A stretch of DNA of 64,000 bases from Apium graveolens (Eukaryota; Streptophyta; Magnoliopsida; Apiales; Apiaceae). The notes beneath the pieces were generated by a model. The model was not told where the DNA came from and ran no database searches. It was given only the letters and a program-made list of their open reading frames with translations. Shown piece by piece: positions 49,259-61,267 of the stretch. The position numbers and the translations under genes are program-made. The stretch covers positions 230,863,792 through 230,927,791 of the forward strand of contig NC_133649.1 in the NCBI RefSeq assembly GCF_009905375.1, written 5' to 3'. Position 1 is the first letter of the stretch, and every line of letters starts with the position of its first letter.

Positions 49259-52200
49259 TCAATTACTGATCTCTTTGATATTAGGAGTTGTTCTGAGATA
49301 GTTCTTTAACAAACATCTCTCAGCATATTCAAGTTCATTAACCATCCTCCTTTTAGCATTCTTTAATTCAACTGTATCTTCACCAATTTGAAAGATAGCA
49401 ACCCTGAGATCATTTATTCTAGCTTTTCTTATGTCCTGATCTAGTCTGATCAAATATGCCTTGTCAGACTCAAGATTGAATTCCACAGCTTTATAACCCA
49501 AAAAGGTAGTTATAATCTTAGCAGAGTTAGGCTTCACCTCGACAATATCACCCTTGTGATCTCTGTACTTGGGACAATATATGTTGTCAGACTTTACAGA
49601 ATAAAGCTTCTTCTATCTCTGAATTTGAGTTTTCAAATAATTTGCAGCACCATCTGTTAATCTGTTCTTCACTTGAAGTAAGAATAGAACATGTTCTAGT
49701 TCCTCATAATACTTCAGTGGTATAGCATTCTGCCTAATATGGTATACCCTTTCATCTGTCATAAAATATAACAAGATGTGTTCTTTTAAGAAGGTATGGT
49801 AAACCATCTGTAAAGATTCAAGCTGATTTAATCTTTCAGGAGTTGCTCCAACACCTGGTTCACTTAAAGAAGTTGGATCATTGGTTGTGTTCTGTATTCT
49901 TCTTTCATCAGCACTACCCAATCCAGATTTATCTCTTCCTTCTTTTCCTGTAACAACTTTTGCTTCAAAACCACTTGTTGCAGTCTTCAAAGATTGAGTC
50001 TGTTTAGCTTTGGTGAATCCTGGTAGGAGTAACTTTGAAGGTTAAAATAAGCAATGTCAGAGGTTTCCTTTTCCTTATCTTCTGATATCAAGCCAACTTG
50101 AGCTATGTCAGAGGTTGCTTGCTTCATTGTCATATCAGAACTTACTATATCTTGACTCTGAACAACTTGAGCCATGTCAGAGGTTGTTTGAGAAATCTTC
50201 CTTTGTATCAGAGTAAGACTAGCATCTTTGTCATATATTTCTTCATCTATAAATGGCACATAAACCTTTACAGGTTCATCAACTTTTTCCTTGCCCTTGG
50301 ACCTTGGATCTATCTCCATTTGTGATTTGGCCTTGGTTGCCTCATGATTTGTCCTTTATTTTATCACAATGCCTTTAACCTTAGGAAGTTTCTTTTCACC
50401 AACAAAAGCTTTAGATTTGGAGTTGACTTTTTCTAACTTAAGTCTAGCTTCTTCTTCCTTTAGACTCTCAAAGTCCATTCCTGGATTTTCTTTCAGAAAT
50501 AACTGTCTTGAAATTTCCTCATCAAGTTCCAGATGTTCATCAGAACATATCCTTTTACCAATATCAGAACTTATTCTTCTCCCAGTATCAGAACTTGTTC
50601 TTTGACTTATAGTTCCAGCTTTGCTTGATGAGAAACCTTTACCTTGACCATGACCTCCACCCATTCCAGAGTTTCCCTGGTCATCTTTTTCATCATCCTT
50701 TCCCTTCAGTGTCTTAACAGTTTTGCATTTGGACTTAATTACTTTCTCCCTCTTTTTGGCATCAGCAGGTAAAAGAAGAGAGTGAAGCAATTCCACTGAG
50801 GATTGGATCTCATTGAGTTGATTTTGATGAGAAGCTTGATTCTTCAAAATTTCATCAATCTGAGATTGTTGCTTCTCTTGGGTTTTCTCAATGTATTCAA
50901 TTCTGTCAAAAGTAGGTTTGGAAAACCTTTTCTTGTCCAGCTTGGCAACATATCTTGCTGATTGATAGATTCTTGAATTTTTTGCACCTTGTCCTGAGTT
51001 ACAGATTGTTGACCTTGAAGGTGTCTTGTACTGAGTGCAGTAACTCTTAGCCGTGTCTTGAAATCATCATTGACTAGCATCTCATCAGATTTTGCCAAGT
51101 GCTCAGCAAGTATAGTTAAAGAAGGAACAAAAGTAACTTTGTTCCATTCCTTAGTCCACTCCCTTCCTCTAGGAGTTTCACTCCAAGGTACTGGTGCATC
51201 TCCTCTAACAAACTTTTTAACAAGATCAGCTTTTGAAGGAGCTTATGGAGGTGCATGTCCTGATGGACCAGCTGTATCAGCATCTACATTGACAGCAGCT
51301 TCACCAGTAAGTTCAATATTAGCAGCATCAGAACTTATAAAATCAGCATCATCAGCATCCTCTGATAAAAGAATAGTATGAGAGGCTATTGAGACTTCAA
51401 CATCATCCTCTAAGTGCTGATCTCCAACTAAGTTCTGATCAACAGCCAAACCTTGATGCCCACCTAAATTCTGATTTTCATCATCCAGATTCAGAATTGG
51501 TATAGAAGGAATATCTTCATTAAAATCAGCATCTAGAAATGGTGTTGTTGGTGGAGTGATTTGAGTTGGTGGAGCTTCTAGATACAAAACCTGAGGTACT
51601 TCCAAGTTATGAATGTCAATTTCATCACTTGGCCCCTGGTTATCAACATTTACTGGAGATACTGGAGGTGTGGGAATATGAGTTATTTATGGCTCATGAA
51701 GTGGAGAGTGATGAGTTGCATGAAGGTCTGGATCAGCACTTGGAGAATTGTGAGCTTCAACAGGGTCTTGTGAGATCAGAGATTCCTGACCTCTTCCTTA
51801 GCTGCTGCTTCCATTCCTTTACCAGAATCTGCAGGCCTTTTTGCTAATGTTTTAAATCTTTTAGCTTTTGAGGAGACTGTAGGAGCTGCATCATCAGAAT
51901 TAAATATTCTAGGCCTTTTGAGGGACTTAGAACTCCCAGTCTCTGTATCTTTCTGAGAAGAGACTTTCTCAGCTGCAGAAACAACAGGTTCTATAGGTTG
52001 AACATGTGCCTCATCATCTGATTCATCTCTCAAGATGATCCTTCTTCTTTTCTGTTGTGAAACTTTCTTAGATCTTGATGCTGTTGCTCTAGCAGAAGAA
52101 GACTGCACTGGATGTGCTGAAGGTTGAGATGACTGTGATGGTTTGAAATATGTCCTGATGGAGGGTTGAGCAGGTTGAGGTTGAGAAGTTTGATGTGTTT

Positions 52201-53089
52201 ATGTAGATGTGGTATGTTCTGATGGCTGTTGTGATGGCTGGGATGTGTTGGTGGGTTAAACATCAGGGTAAACAGATATATAGGTATGAGAATCATCATT
52301 TACCAGTATCTGTTTCACTAAACGAGGTATCTGTAATGGTCTAACAACTTGTTTCTTTTTGTCAGCATTTAGCAAGTCATTAAAAGCCCTCTTTACAAGC
52401 TTAAAGGGTGGAATTAAATCAGTGGTAGGTTGGGGCTCATCAGCACAATAAAAAGAATATATAAGCTGACAGAATCTAGCAAAGTATACTACATTCCTAT
52501 CCTCTGTCATCCTATCCCCTATGAAACCTAACACAGCACTTGCAAAATCAAAGTGAGTTTGATGAATAAGAGCATACCCGATTTGTTGACTCATGATTGG
52601 AATGGCATCAAAGTTGGAGTACTTATTGGTGAATGCCTTAGTGATACAATCGAAGAAAAAGCTCCATTCCTTCCTGATATTTGCGTTTTTCAATTGTCCA
52701 AGCTTTCCCAAACTGCTCTCATAGCCCAAACTGGCCATGAGCTGCTGAAGAACAGGGTCCTCCACTATTGAGAATATACAGCCTTCTGGTAAGTGAAGAG
52801 CTTTACGAACGACTCCAGGAGTGACCACATGTTCAACATCATTGACTTCAAATAAAATGCTTGGAGTACCAGTAGAACCACCATCATCAAAAATCCCAGT
52901 TCGCCAAAACGTCAGTACTTGTTGGCTTGAAATGGCTTGAGGTTGGGTCAAAGCATACCCAATCTCATTATTTGCTAAGAAATCTTGCACAAAGTTCAAA
53001 TCTGATGGAGCTTCAACCTTGTTCAAGATTGCAGCATAGTTGTTTGGTACAAACTTGGCTCCATCAATAATTAAATCCTTGGGTGCCAT
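49259..53089 (-). pseudogene. Cop-B1 ORF3 (accessory protein downstream of pol)
   Basis: About 1,270 codons in three frames. The N-terminal 277 codons (53089-52256) are intact and hold a helical domain with IRKEWSF at residues 138-144. After a TAA come a Pro/Gln/Ser-rich linker and a basic, nuclear-signal-like stretch (KKVSQQKRRR, KAKRFK; 52108-51776). Then follow an acidic Ala/Asp/Ser-rich segment, a PVPWSETPRG block, a coiled-coil helix, a Lys/Glu-rich region with SSDTGRRISSD repeats, and a C-terminal helical domain (49990-49259) resembling the Cop-G end. Frame changes lie near 51700, 50845 and 50000. Start chosen at ATGGCACCC after a CT-rich leader. There is no signal peptide, and a nuclear role is as plausible as an envelope-like one. 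Function is unknown. Confidence 0.75.
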
Positions 53090-53540
53090 GAGAAATAAGT
53101 GAGAAATAAAATTGCCTGTAAGGTGTTTGATAAAATGTCTGCAAAGAAACCGTCAGAAATTGTGAGAGAGAATAAGAAAAGAGAAAGAGTAGAATAAGAA
53201 TGAAAATAAAAGATTTAAAAGTCTTTTATCTCTTTTACTTAGACACCCCACGTGACAGCAGTTAATAAGTAGTGGAACAGACCTTTACACCTGTCAGACA
53301 TGCAGTAGTTAAGGCAAAAGTTAATGGGCACGGTAAATAAGCAATTATTACTAATCACATGCAGTTTTTCAAGGAGAAAAACCGTCCCACTAACCAAGTA
53401 ATCCCATTAAATAAATGAATATTACTGCTTTATCTCTCGTAAACCAATATTCTGAAAAATATGACCGTTGAGGTAATGACCAAAAATAAACCAAGTAAAG
53501 AAATACTCCCACGTCAGCATCAGAACTTGATTATTATCAG
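53090..53540 (-). promoter_or_regulatory. Upstream module of Cop-B1 ORF3
   Basis: Read towards ORF3 this holds a 200-bp block (about 53290-53540) that is colinear with the block before the small ORF. It is followed by a G-box-like CACGTG (about 53250), GATAAAAG (53223-53230, about 140 bases before the ATG) and a CT-rich leader. The arrangement parallels the TATA-plus-leader layout in Cop-E and Cop-G. This is an inferred promoter region. Confidence 0.5.
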
Positions 53541-53672
53541 AATGTAAAAGGTCATCAGAACTTGATTATTATCAGAATGTAAAAGGTCATCAGAACTTGA
53601 TTATTATCAGAATTTAACTAGGTCACCAAAACTTGATTATTATCAGAATTTAAAAGGTCATCAGAATATGAA
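53513..53672 (-). repeat. 35-bp tandem repeat upstream of Cop-B1 ORF3
   Basis: Four and a half units of about 35-36 bp, each containing ATCAGAACTTGATTATTATC or a close variant, starting near 53513, 53551, 53586, 53622 and 53657. Cop-B2 has a single unit at the equivalent place (near 13245-13290), so the array expanded in Cop-B1 or its parent. Confidence 0.92.
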
Positions 53673-53864
53673 ACGACTCAGAGACAAAATCTTGCAATAA
53701 AGTAAAATTACATTAATATATCAAATGAATACATTTCATGAAACTTAAATTACATGCATAAAATTACAAGATTGCCCTAGTATAAAATCTCTAACATCAT
53801 CAGCCTTAGTCCTAGTCTAAAAGACTGACAAAGCTGACAGTGAAGAGAAACAGGAGGATTGCAA

Positions 53865-54107
53865 TTAATTCTTCTTCTTCCTATCTTCAATAAAAAGAAT
53901 AGCAAGATGAATTATTCTCTCCTGCTGACAAAGAGAACGGAGATGAAGATTTCTTTGGACAGTCAACAAGTCATTTTTAATGATTTCTGGAAATTGAATC
54001 CAGAGATTAGAAGGAATGTTGTTTATAGGATAACGAGTTGGAACTCCATTATTCCAGATGGTCACCTTGTCTGAGCCATAGCAGTAAAACCAACCAAACT
54101 GAGTCAT
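53865..54107 (-). CDS. Cop-B1 small ORF, 80 aa, unknown function
   Basis: An uninterrupted 80-codon frame between pol and ORF3 on the same strand. Its Cop-B2 homologue is 88 codons. Shared features are P..LW..P near residue 33, a leucine-rich helix, and the ending QQERII.LA.LF followed by a charged tail. The N-terminus is aromatic (FGWFYCYG). The two copies differ substantially in protein sequence although the flanking spacer is well conserved, and both stay open. TATATAAC lies about 50 bases upstream of the ATG. Not recognised as any known family; a chance frame cannot be excluded. Confidence 0.6.
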   Translation of the reverse strand: MTQFGWFYCYGSDKVTIWNNGVPTRYPINNIPSNLWIQFPEIIKNDLLTVQRNLHLRSLCQQERIIHLAILFIEDRKKKN

Positions 54108-54154
54108 TGTTTGAGAGAAGAAATAATTGATTTTTACTGAAGGATTATTTGTCA

Positions 54155-54162
54155 GTTATATA
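54155..54162 (-). promoter_or_regulatory. TATA box before the Cop-B1 small ORF
   Basis: TATATAAC on the minus strand, about 50 bases before the small ORF start. Upstream of it lies the same block of words that precedes ORF3 (GAGTTAATG, CACTAACC, ATATTCTG, AAGTCAAGTAAAG in order). Confidence 0.45.
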
Positions 54163-55498
54163 GACAAGGGAAGATCAAGGGATGCATGAAATGTGAAACG
54201 AAAAGAAGTCAAGCCTCGTCTCCCTAGACCGATGAGTAATAATGACAGCCATTGGAAGCTTAAAACAGGAGTTAATGAGCACACGAAACAAGTAAAAAAT
54301 ACTATGCATTTACGAGTACCACTAACCTAAATTATGTTGACTGTTTATATCTCACCCAAACATATTCTGATTTTATATATGACTGTTTCAGATTTAACCA
54401 CAAATAAGTCAAGTAAAGAATCAGGATTTAATACCAGAACTTAGACTTATATCAGAATGTAACAGTCAACAGAATATGGCTCCTTAACTCAAAAAGTGAA
54501 TGTTTTATTCCTGTAATTCTTTACACAAGTACTGATATGTTTCATTAGAACTTAAACATCAGAACTTCCATGAGAATTTATCCTCATAATTTATGCAACT
54601 GACATTTAAATTGTTCATCTAAAATAATATTTATCACCACAGTAATTGTCATCATTCATATGGAGTGTTTGTGTGTGCAGTAAGCTAAATATCAGATAAA
54701 GATTAAAGTCTGATTCACTTCAGTGCATCTTAAAAATAAGGCATAACTAGGAACTTTGCTCAAAATCTGTCATTATTCTGAAGTCTACTATAGAATGAGT
54801 TCATGCATGAGTCCACCTCAACTGTGTTGTGCTCATTTTATGCATCTTTTGAAATTCCATTGTACAGTGGCTTCTCAGTGTAAGTGAGTCACCACTGCTT
54901 ATCATAATTTATGCTTTTGTTAGAGTATTTCTCTAGTAATCAGAGAATGTGAAAAGTCACCAAGAAAATTTCATTTTGCTTTTCTAATGCATATAACTTA
55001 ATACCAGCAATGCACTTGGATCGTCCCTTCCATATTTTTACTCTAGATCTCAAAGGAATACCTGATTTTTATTTCTGTTCTTTTCTTTTTCTTTTGATAA
55101 GTGAGGCTTGTCAGCACTTAGTACATCCATCAGATTTACCAACATCAGAACTTAACAGATAAGAAGCACTATTCTAGTTGTTGACTTAGTAACAAGATAC
55201 ACAAAGTAAACTTTAACTAAGCTCAATATCAGAATTTGCTTGTGTGAAAAGATTTCCACATAAACAATTACTTCATACACGGGATCTTTAGTATATTAAA
55301 GATTACTAGGTCAGTATCTAGCACAGTTATCCTCATTGGATTGAATAGTCACAGAAACATTCATATCACTATCAGGGTTTAGAAATTCACATCAGACAAT
55401 AATCAGCACTTTAGCAATTTTTAATTTAAGCATTGAATACACAAAGATAGTAATATCTATAAATACTGATCATAAAGTCTGATGTATCAGAACATAAA
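54163..55498 (-). other. Cop-B1 spacer between pol and small ORF
   Basis: 1.3 kb with no coding potential. It includes the upstream module of the small ORF (54230-54480) and then about 1 kb that matches Cop-B2 13300-14311 closely. Family words of AAGTTCTGAT type recur on the minus strand. I see no RNA gene. Confidence 0.7.
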
Positions 55499-58400
55499 CT
55501 AAGCAGATTTAGAGAAAGAACTTGAAACCATTCCAAGTTTATATACTAATCTCGTAAAAGTAGCTTCACATAGTGGTTTGGTGAAGATATCTGCTAGTTG
55601 TTGATCTGTTGGAACAAAATGCAATTCCACTGTACCTTCATCCATATGTTCCCTTATAAAGTGGTTCCTAATGCTGATGTGCTTTGTCATTGAGTGTTGA
55701 ACTGGATTACCTGTCATAGGACTAGCACTTTGATTATCACAGTAAATATGAATTTTAGAAAATTCTAACCCATAATCCAGTAACTGATTCTTTATCCAAA
55801 GAATCTGTGCACAACAGCTTCCTACAGCAATGTACTCTACTTCTACAGTTGATGTGGAAATTGACTTCTGTTTCTTGCTAAACCAAGAAACCAATCTGCC
55901 TCCTAGAAATTGGCAGCTTCCACTTGTGCTTTTCCTGTCAATTTTGCATCCTCCAAAATCTGCATCTGAGTAACCTATTAGCTTAAAGTCTGATTCTCTA
56001 GGATACCACAATCCCAGATCAGCTATACCCTTAAGGTGCTTGAAAATTCTTTTCACAGCTGTTAAGTGAGGTTCTCTTGGATCTGCTTGAAATCTTGCAC
56101 AAAGACAGGTAGCATACATGATATCAGGTCTACTTACAGTTAGATAGAGTAATGAGCCAATCATACCTCTGTAATCAGTAATATCTACTGATGTACCAGT
56201 ATCCTTATCCAATTTTGTTACAGTGGCCATAGGAGTGGATGCACTTGAACAATCTTGCATTCCAAATTTCTTCAACAAGTTTCTGGTGTACTTAGATTGA
56301 CAGATAAAAGTTCCTTCTTCATTCTGCTTGACTTGAAGGCCCAGAAAATAGCTGAGTTCTCCCATCATACTCATTTGATATCTCGACTGCATCAGCTTGG
56401 CAAACTTTTTACAAAGTCTGTCATTTGTAGAACCAAAAATGATATCATCAACATATATCTGCACCAAAAGTAAGTCATTTCCATGGTTGAGATAAAACAA
56501 TGTTTTTTCTATAGTCCCTCTGTTAAATCCACTTTCTAGAAGAAACTGAGCTAGTGTCTCATACCATGCTCTTGGAGCTTGCTTAAGGCCATAAAGTGCT
56601 TTGTCAAGTCTGTAGACATGATTAAGAAATTTTGAATCTATAAAAACTAGAGGTTGTTCAACATATACTTCCTCTTCCAATTCTCCATTGAGAAAAGAAC
56701 TTTTCACATCCATTTGAAAGACTGTAAACTTTTTGTGAGCAACATAAGCCAAAAATATCCTTACGGCTTCCAATCTAGCAACTGGTGCAAATGTTTCATC
56801 ATAATCAATTCCCTTCTATTGAGAATATCCTTTTGCAACCAGCCTTGCTTTATTCCTTATAATTATGCCATCACTATCAGTTTTGTTTCTGAACACCCAC
56901 TTTGTACCAACAACAGATCTGTTCTTTGGTCTTGGCACTAGGGTCCAAACTTTGTTTCTTTCAAATTCATTTAACTCTTCCTGCATTTCTTGCACCCAAT
57001 CAGCATCTTAAAGAGCTTCTTCCACTTTTTTTGGTTCAGTCTGAGAGAGAAAAGAGTGATAAAGACATTCATTTGATGTAGCTGTTCTAGTTCTGACACC
57101 TGCATCAGGATTTCCAATAATTAAGTCAGGTGTATGTGCTTTAGTCCACTTCCTTACAGATGGAAGATTTTCTCTAGAACTTGATGCTCCCCCATGATCC
57201 ATGCTGTCTTCATCAACATTTTCTGATTCTCCCCCTGAAATTATGCTCTCTGAGTTTGATCCTTCAGGATTTGAGTTTCCAGAAATATCAGCACTTGAGT
57301 TTCCAGAATTATCAGAACTTGGCCCATCAAAACTTGATGAATCAGAACTTGAAGAGCCTGTTGTAGGTTCTGATGCTTCTTGAAATGTGGTTGTATCTTT
57401 AGTATGCTCCCCCTGCACATGTGCATCTTCCTTTTGCGTAGTCACCACAGTTTCAATAACATCAGAGTTTAATCCATCAGAGTTTGCAGTATCAGGATTT
57501 AGACTGTCAGGATTTTCAGTATCAGAATTTAAAACTTCATTCTCAAATCTCAGTTGATCATGATCATTGAAATATTCAAGTCCTGTAAGTTTCTTATCAT
57601 CAAAATAGACATTGATAGATTCCATGACAACCCTTGTTCTTAAATTGTAGACTCTGAAGGCTTTTATGGAAAGTGGATATCCAACAAAAATTCCTTCATC
57701 AGCTTTTAGATCAAATTTGGATAGCTATTCAGGATGAGTTTTAAGAACAAAACACTTGCATCCAAATACATGAAAATACTTCAGATTTGGCTTCTTTTTC
57801 TTCACCATCTCATATGGTGTTTTTCCATGCTTGTTAATGAGTGTTGCATTCTGAGTAAAACAAGCAGTCTGTACAACTTCATCCCAAAAGTAGGTTGGCA
57901 ACTTTGCTTCATCAAGCATAGTTCGTGCAGCTTCAATAAGAGTTCTATTCTTTCTTTCAACAACTCCATTTTGTTGTGGAGTTCCAGGAGCAGAAAATTC
58001 CTGCTTTATTCCTTGGTCTTTGCAGAACTCTTCCATGATCAAATTCTTGAACTCAGTGTCATTATCACTTCTTATGATCTTCACAGAATCTTTGACCAAT
58101 TTATCCAGTTGCTTGACATGATCAATCAAAATAGATGCAGTTTCACTTTTTGTGTGCAAGAAATACACCCATGTGTATCTGGTGAACTCATCCCTTATGA
58201 CCATAGCATATTTCTTCTTTGCAATAGACATGACATTCACTGGACCAAATAGATCAACATGTAGTAGGTGATAAGGCTCAAGAATTGATGATTCAGTCTT
58301 GCTCTTGAAAGAAGATTTTCTTTGTTTTGCCTTCTGACATGAATCACAAAGGCCAACAGGAGCAAATACTGATTTTGGAAAACCTCTCACAAGATCTTTC

Positions 58401-58873
58401 TTGACTAGTTCATTTATATTGTTGAAATTTAAATGAGAGAGTTTCTTGTGCCAATTCCAGCTTTCTTTAATTGATGCTCTACTTAACAGACAGATTGCAG
58501 AACCATCAGTACTTATTGAAAGCTTGGCTTCATAAATATTACCATGCATGTATCCTTTCAGAACAACTTTGCATGTAGATTTACTTACAACTTCACAGTG
58601 TTCTTCAAAGAAATCCACATGATAACCTCTGTCACATATTTGACTCACACTCAGCAGATTGTGTTTAAGTCCTGAGACCAGAGCTACTTTTTCAATGATG
58701 ACATTCCCCAGATTGATATTGCCATATCCCAAGGTTTTTCCCATGTTGCCATATCCATAAGAAACACTTGGGCCAACTTTCTCCACAAAGTCTGATAGCA
58801 GGGCTTTATTTCCAGTCATATGTCCTGAACATGCACTGTCCAGAACTAGGATGTTTTTCCTGTTGCCCTGCAA
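55499..58873 (-). pseudogene. Cop-B1 pol: PR-IN-RT-RNase H
   Basis: One frame across about 1,125 codons, broken by nonsense codons at 57725, 57008 and near 56815. Protease has LDSACS at residues 11-16, where Ala replaces the usual Gly. Integrase has H142/H147 and C176/C179, then D207, D270 and E306, a clean D-D-35-E spacing. A Ser/Asn/Asp-rich linker near 57250-57540 carries family words that encode SSD. RT has YVDD (residues 107-110 of the 55499-56773 segment) and QMDVKSSF. RNase H has [13 protein letters not shown] and YCDNQSA. All RT, RNase H and DDE residues are kept, so only stops and the protease change disable it. Confidence 0.94.
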
Positions 58874-59028
58874 TCACAAAGACCACTAATGATTAGTTTT
58901 AAGGACCCATACTTGCTTGGATCCTTTGGCCTTATTAAGTTTGTTAACATTTGCAGCGAATTTAGCATCAGAGTTTATGTTAACATTTTTCTTATCAGCA
59001 TTTACACTATCAGACTTTGTATCAGAAC

Positions 59029-61211
59029 TTACACTAGAAGGAACAATGCTAACTTTTTTAAAGAAGGTTTTATTTGATAATAACCATAGTACAAACTATG
59101 ATATTCCTTACAAGTATAAATGGAATGCCATAAACTACCACAATAAAAACAAGGATTTTGTGGCCTAAATCTAACAGACTGACTCTTAACTCGTGACTTT
59201 GAAGGTAGGGAGTTTATGTTCTTATTTTTCTTGCAAAAAGAAGCCAAATGGTTAGAATTTCCACAGTTATGACATGTTTTTCTAGGAGCATTAGGAACAG
59301 GCTTATAATTATTACTTTTATTCACACCTTCCTTTCCATTCCTATTTTTCCTAGGTGGATTTACCTTGTTTACATTCTTAACATCTTTCAGCTTATGCTT
59401 AAGCTGCTTCTTTGTCATTAAGCCTACGTTAACTTCAGTTGGCTTATCATGTTTTGGTTTGTCAGAAGTTAATTTCTCTTTTGCTTTTGATTTATCAATA
59501 TCAGACTTTACAGCTACAAACTTAACAGGATTTACCTTAGGCTTTTGTTTAACAACTACAGACTCGATTTCTACAGTTCCCTTATCATTCTTATCATCTC
59601 CATAACCTAAGCCTTCTTTCCAGTTCCCACTACTTAACAAATTCTGAGTTGATCTGGCAGAGTTAGTCCAAGTCCTGATAATCTCTTTTTCCTTTTCTAA
59701 CTCAGTTTTTAGAGATTCATTTATTTTAAATATTTCATCCCTAACATAAAAGGCATCATCTCTATCTTTCTGAGTTTGATGGAACATGACTAACTCTTTT
59801 TCTAAATAATCATTCCTCTTCTCATAAGCAAGATTTTCAGAAGTTAATCTTTCACATGTTAAAGTTTGATTTCTATAACTAATGAACATGGTTTTAAGAT
59901 ATCTTCTTAACTCATTAATATCATCGTATGAAAGGCATAAGTAGTTTGAGGTACCTTTAACTCAGCAGCATCAGAACTGCTATCAGCATTTGCCATCAAG
60001 GCATAGTTCACCTCACTTTCAGAATCTGAAGTGTCTGTCTAGCTTTTCTTCTTTGTGACAAGAGCCTTGCCTTTGTCACTCCTCACTTTCTTGTAATCAG
60101 GATATATGTGGCATTTCTCACCACATTTGTAGCATTTGATATTTGTGTAATCTCCTCTGTCAGACTTTCCTCCTTTGCCTTCAGATTTTCTGTAACTCTT
60201 CTTATCAGAACTTGCACCTTTCCTGGAAAAATTCTTTCCTTTTCTGAATTTCTTGTATGCAATCCTTGTGATTCCTTTCACCATAAGAGCACACAGCTTC
60301 ATCATCTCTTCATCAGGATCCATCTCAGGTAAGCTTTCAGTTTCAGAGTCATCATCAGTATCAGAACTTGATGATTCAGTATCAGACTTTGTGATGAGAG
60401 CTTTTCCCTTGCCTTTCCTTGAGGCAGCTGCTTTGGGGGATTCCTCCTCAGCCTTAAGAGCAACTGTCCTTGACTTTCTTCATTTTCTCTTGTTTCTTTG
60501 TTCCATCTCAAGTTCATGAGTCTTGAGCATCCCATAAATTTCATCAAGAGTTGTTTCTTCAAGATTATATTTGTCTTTTATAGTGGTGGCCTTCAAATCC
60601 TAACTTTCAGGAAGTGCTAACAGGAATTTAAGATTTGAATCCTCAAGATCATATTCCTTGTCAACTAGTGACAAATCATTCAAGAGTTTGACAAATCTGT
60701 CATATAAACCAGTTAATGACTCATCAGGCTTTGAGTCAAAGTCCTCATACTCTTGAGTGAGTATAGTCTTCCTGTTCTTCTTAATTGATTTGGTTCCCTG
60801 ACATTTTGTCTCCAAAGCATCCCATATCTCCTTTGCAGTCTTGCAGTTGATTACCCTATTTGACATTACATTATCAATAGCACTATGCAGCAAGTGTCGT
60901 ACCTTAGCATCCTTAGCAATTGATGAGATATCTTCAGCAGTATAATCACTCTTCTCCTTTGGTACAGACTTTGCTGGTTCACCTGCAACTACAACAGAGA
61001 GTTTGGTTGGCTTGTGTGGTCCTTCATTGATTCTGTCAAGGTATTCTGGATCAGTAGCTTCCAGAAACATAGACATCCTCACCTTCCATATGGAATATTT
61101 AGATGGTTTCAGTATGGGAACTCTAATAGTCTCATATCGACTATGGATTTGAGTCTTTGGAGGTTCTTTAGTTTTGGTGGGCTTAGTTGGAGTTTGTTCT
61201 TCTTCAGACAT
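59029..61211 (-). pseudogene. Cop-B1 gag (capsid, zinc knuckles, coiled coil)
   Basis: Starts at ATG 61211, 43 bases after the PBS. Capsid core: KPSKYSIWKVRM and a TLTGLYDRF-like block; stop at 60600, another near 60480. The first knuckle (about 60105-60140) reads CYKCGEKCHIYPDY, its last Cys replaced by Tyr. A frameshift near 59925 leads to 59889-59029: a coiled coil (ENLAYEKRNDYLEKEL) and two further knuckles, CHNCGNSNHLASFC and CFYCGSLWHSIYTC, both CCHC-complete. Another frameshift near 59050 precedes the protease frame. Extra knuckles and coiled coil in a long Gag are Sirevirus traits. Confidence 0.88.
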
Positions 61212-61253
61212 GATTGTTTTCGGATCTTAAACTGTTTGTGTGTTAACAGATCT

Positions 61254-61265
61254 GCTCTGATACCA
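61254..61265 (-). other. Cop-B1 primer binding site
   Basis: On the minus strand TGGTATCAGAGC, two bases from the 5' LTR end: a perfect initiator-Met tRNA complement. Confidence 0.95.
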
Positions 61266-61267
61266 AT

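Noticed and set aside
53513..53672. CRISPR-like direct repeats
   Set aside because: Units are head-to-tail without unique spacers, AT-rich and inside a plant retrotransposon; this is a minisatellite.
56654..58252. Plus-strand frames of 95 and 172 codons opposite Cop-B1 pol
   Set aside because: They are antisense shadows of the RT and integrase coding strand; composition mirrors the pol codons.
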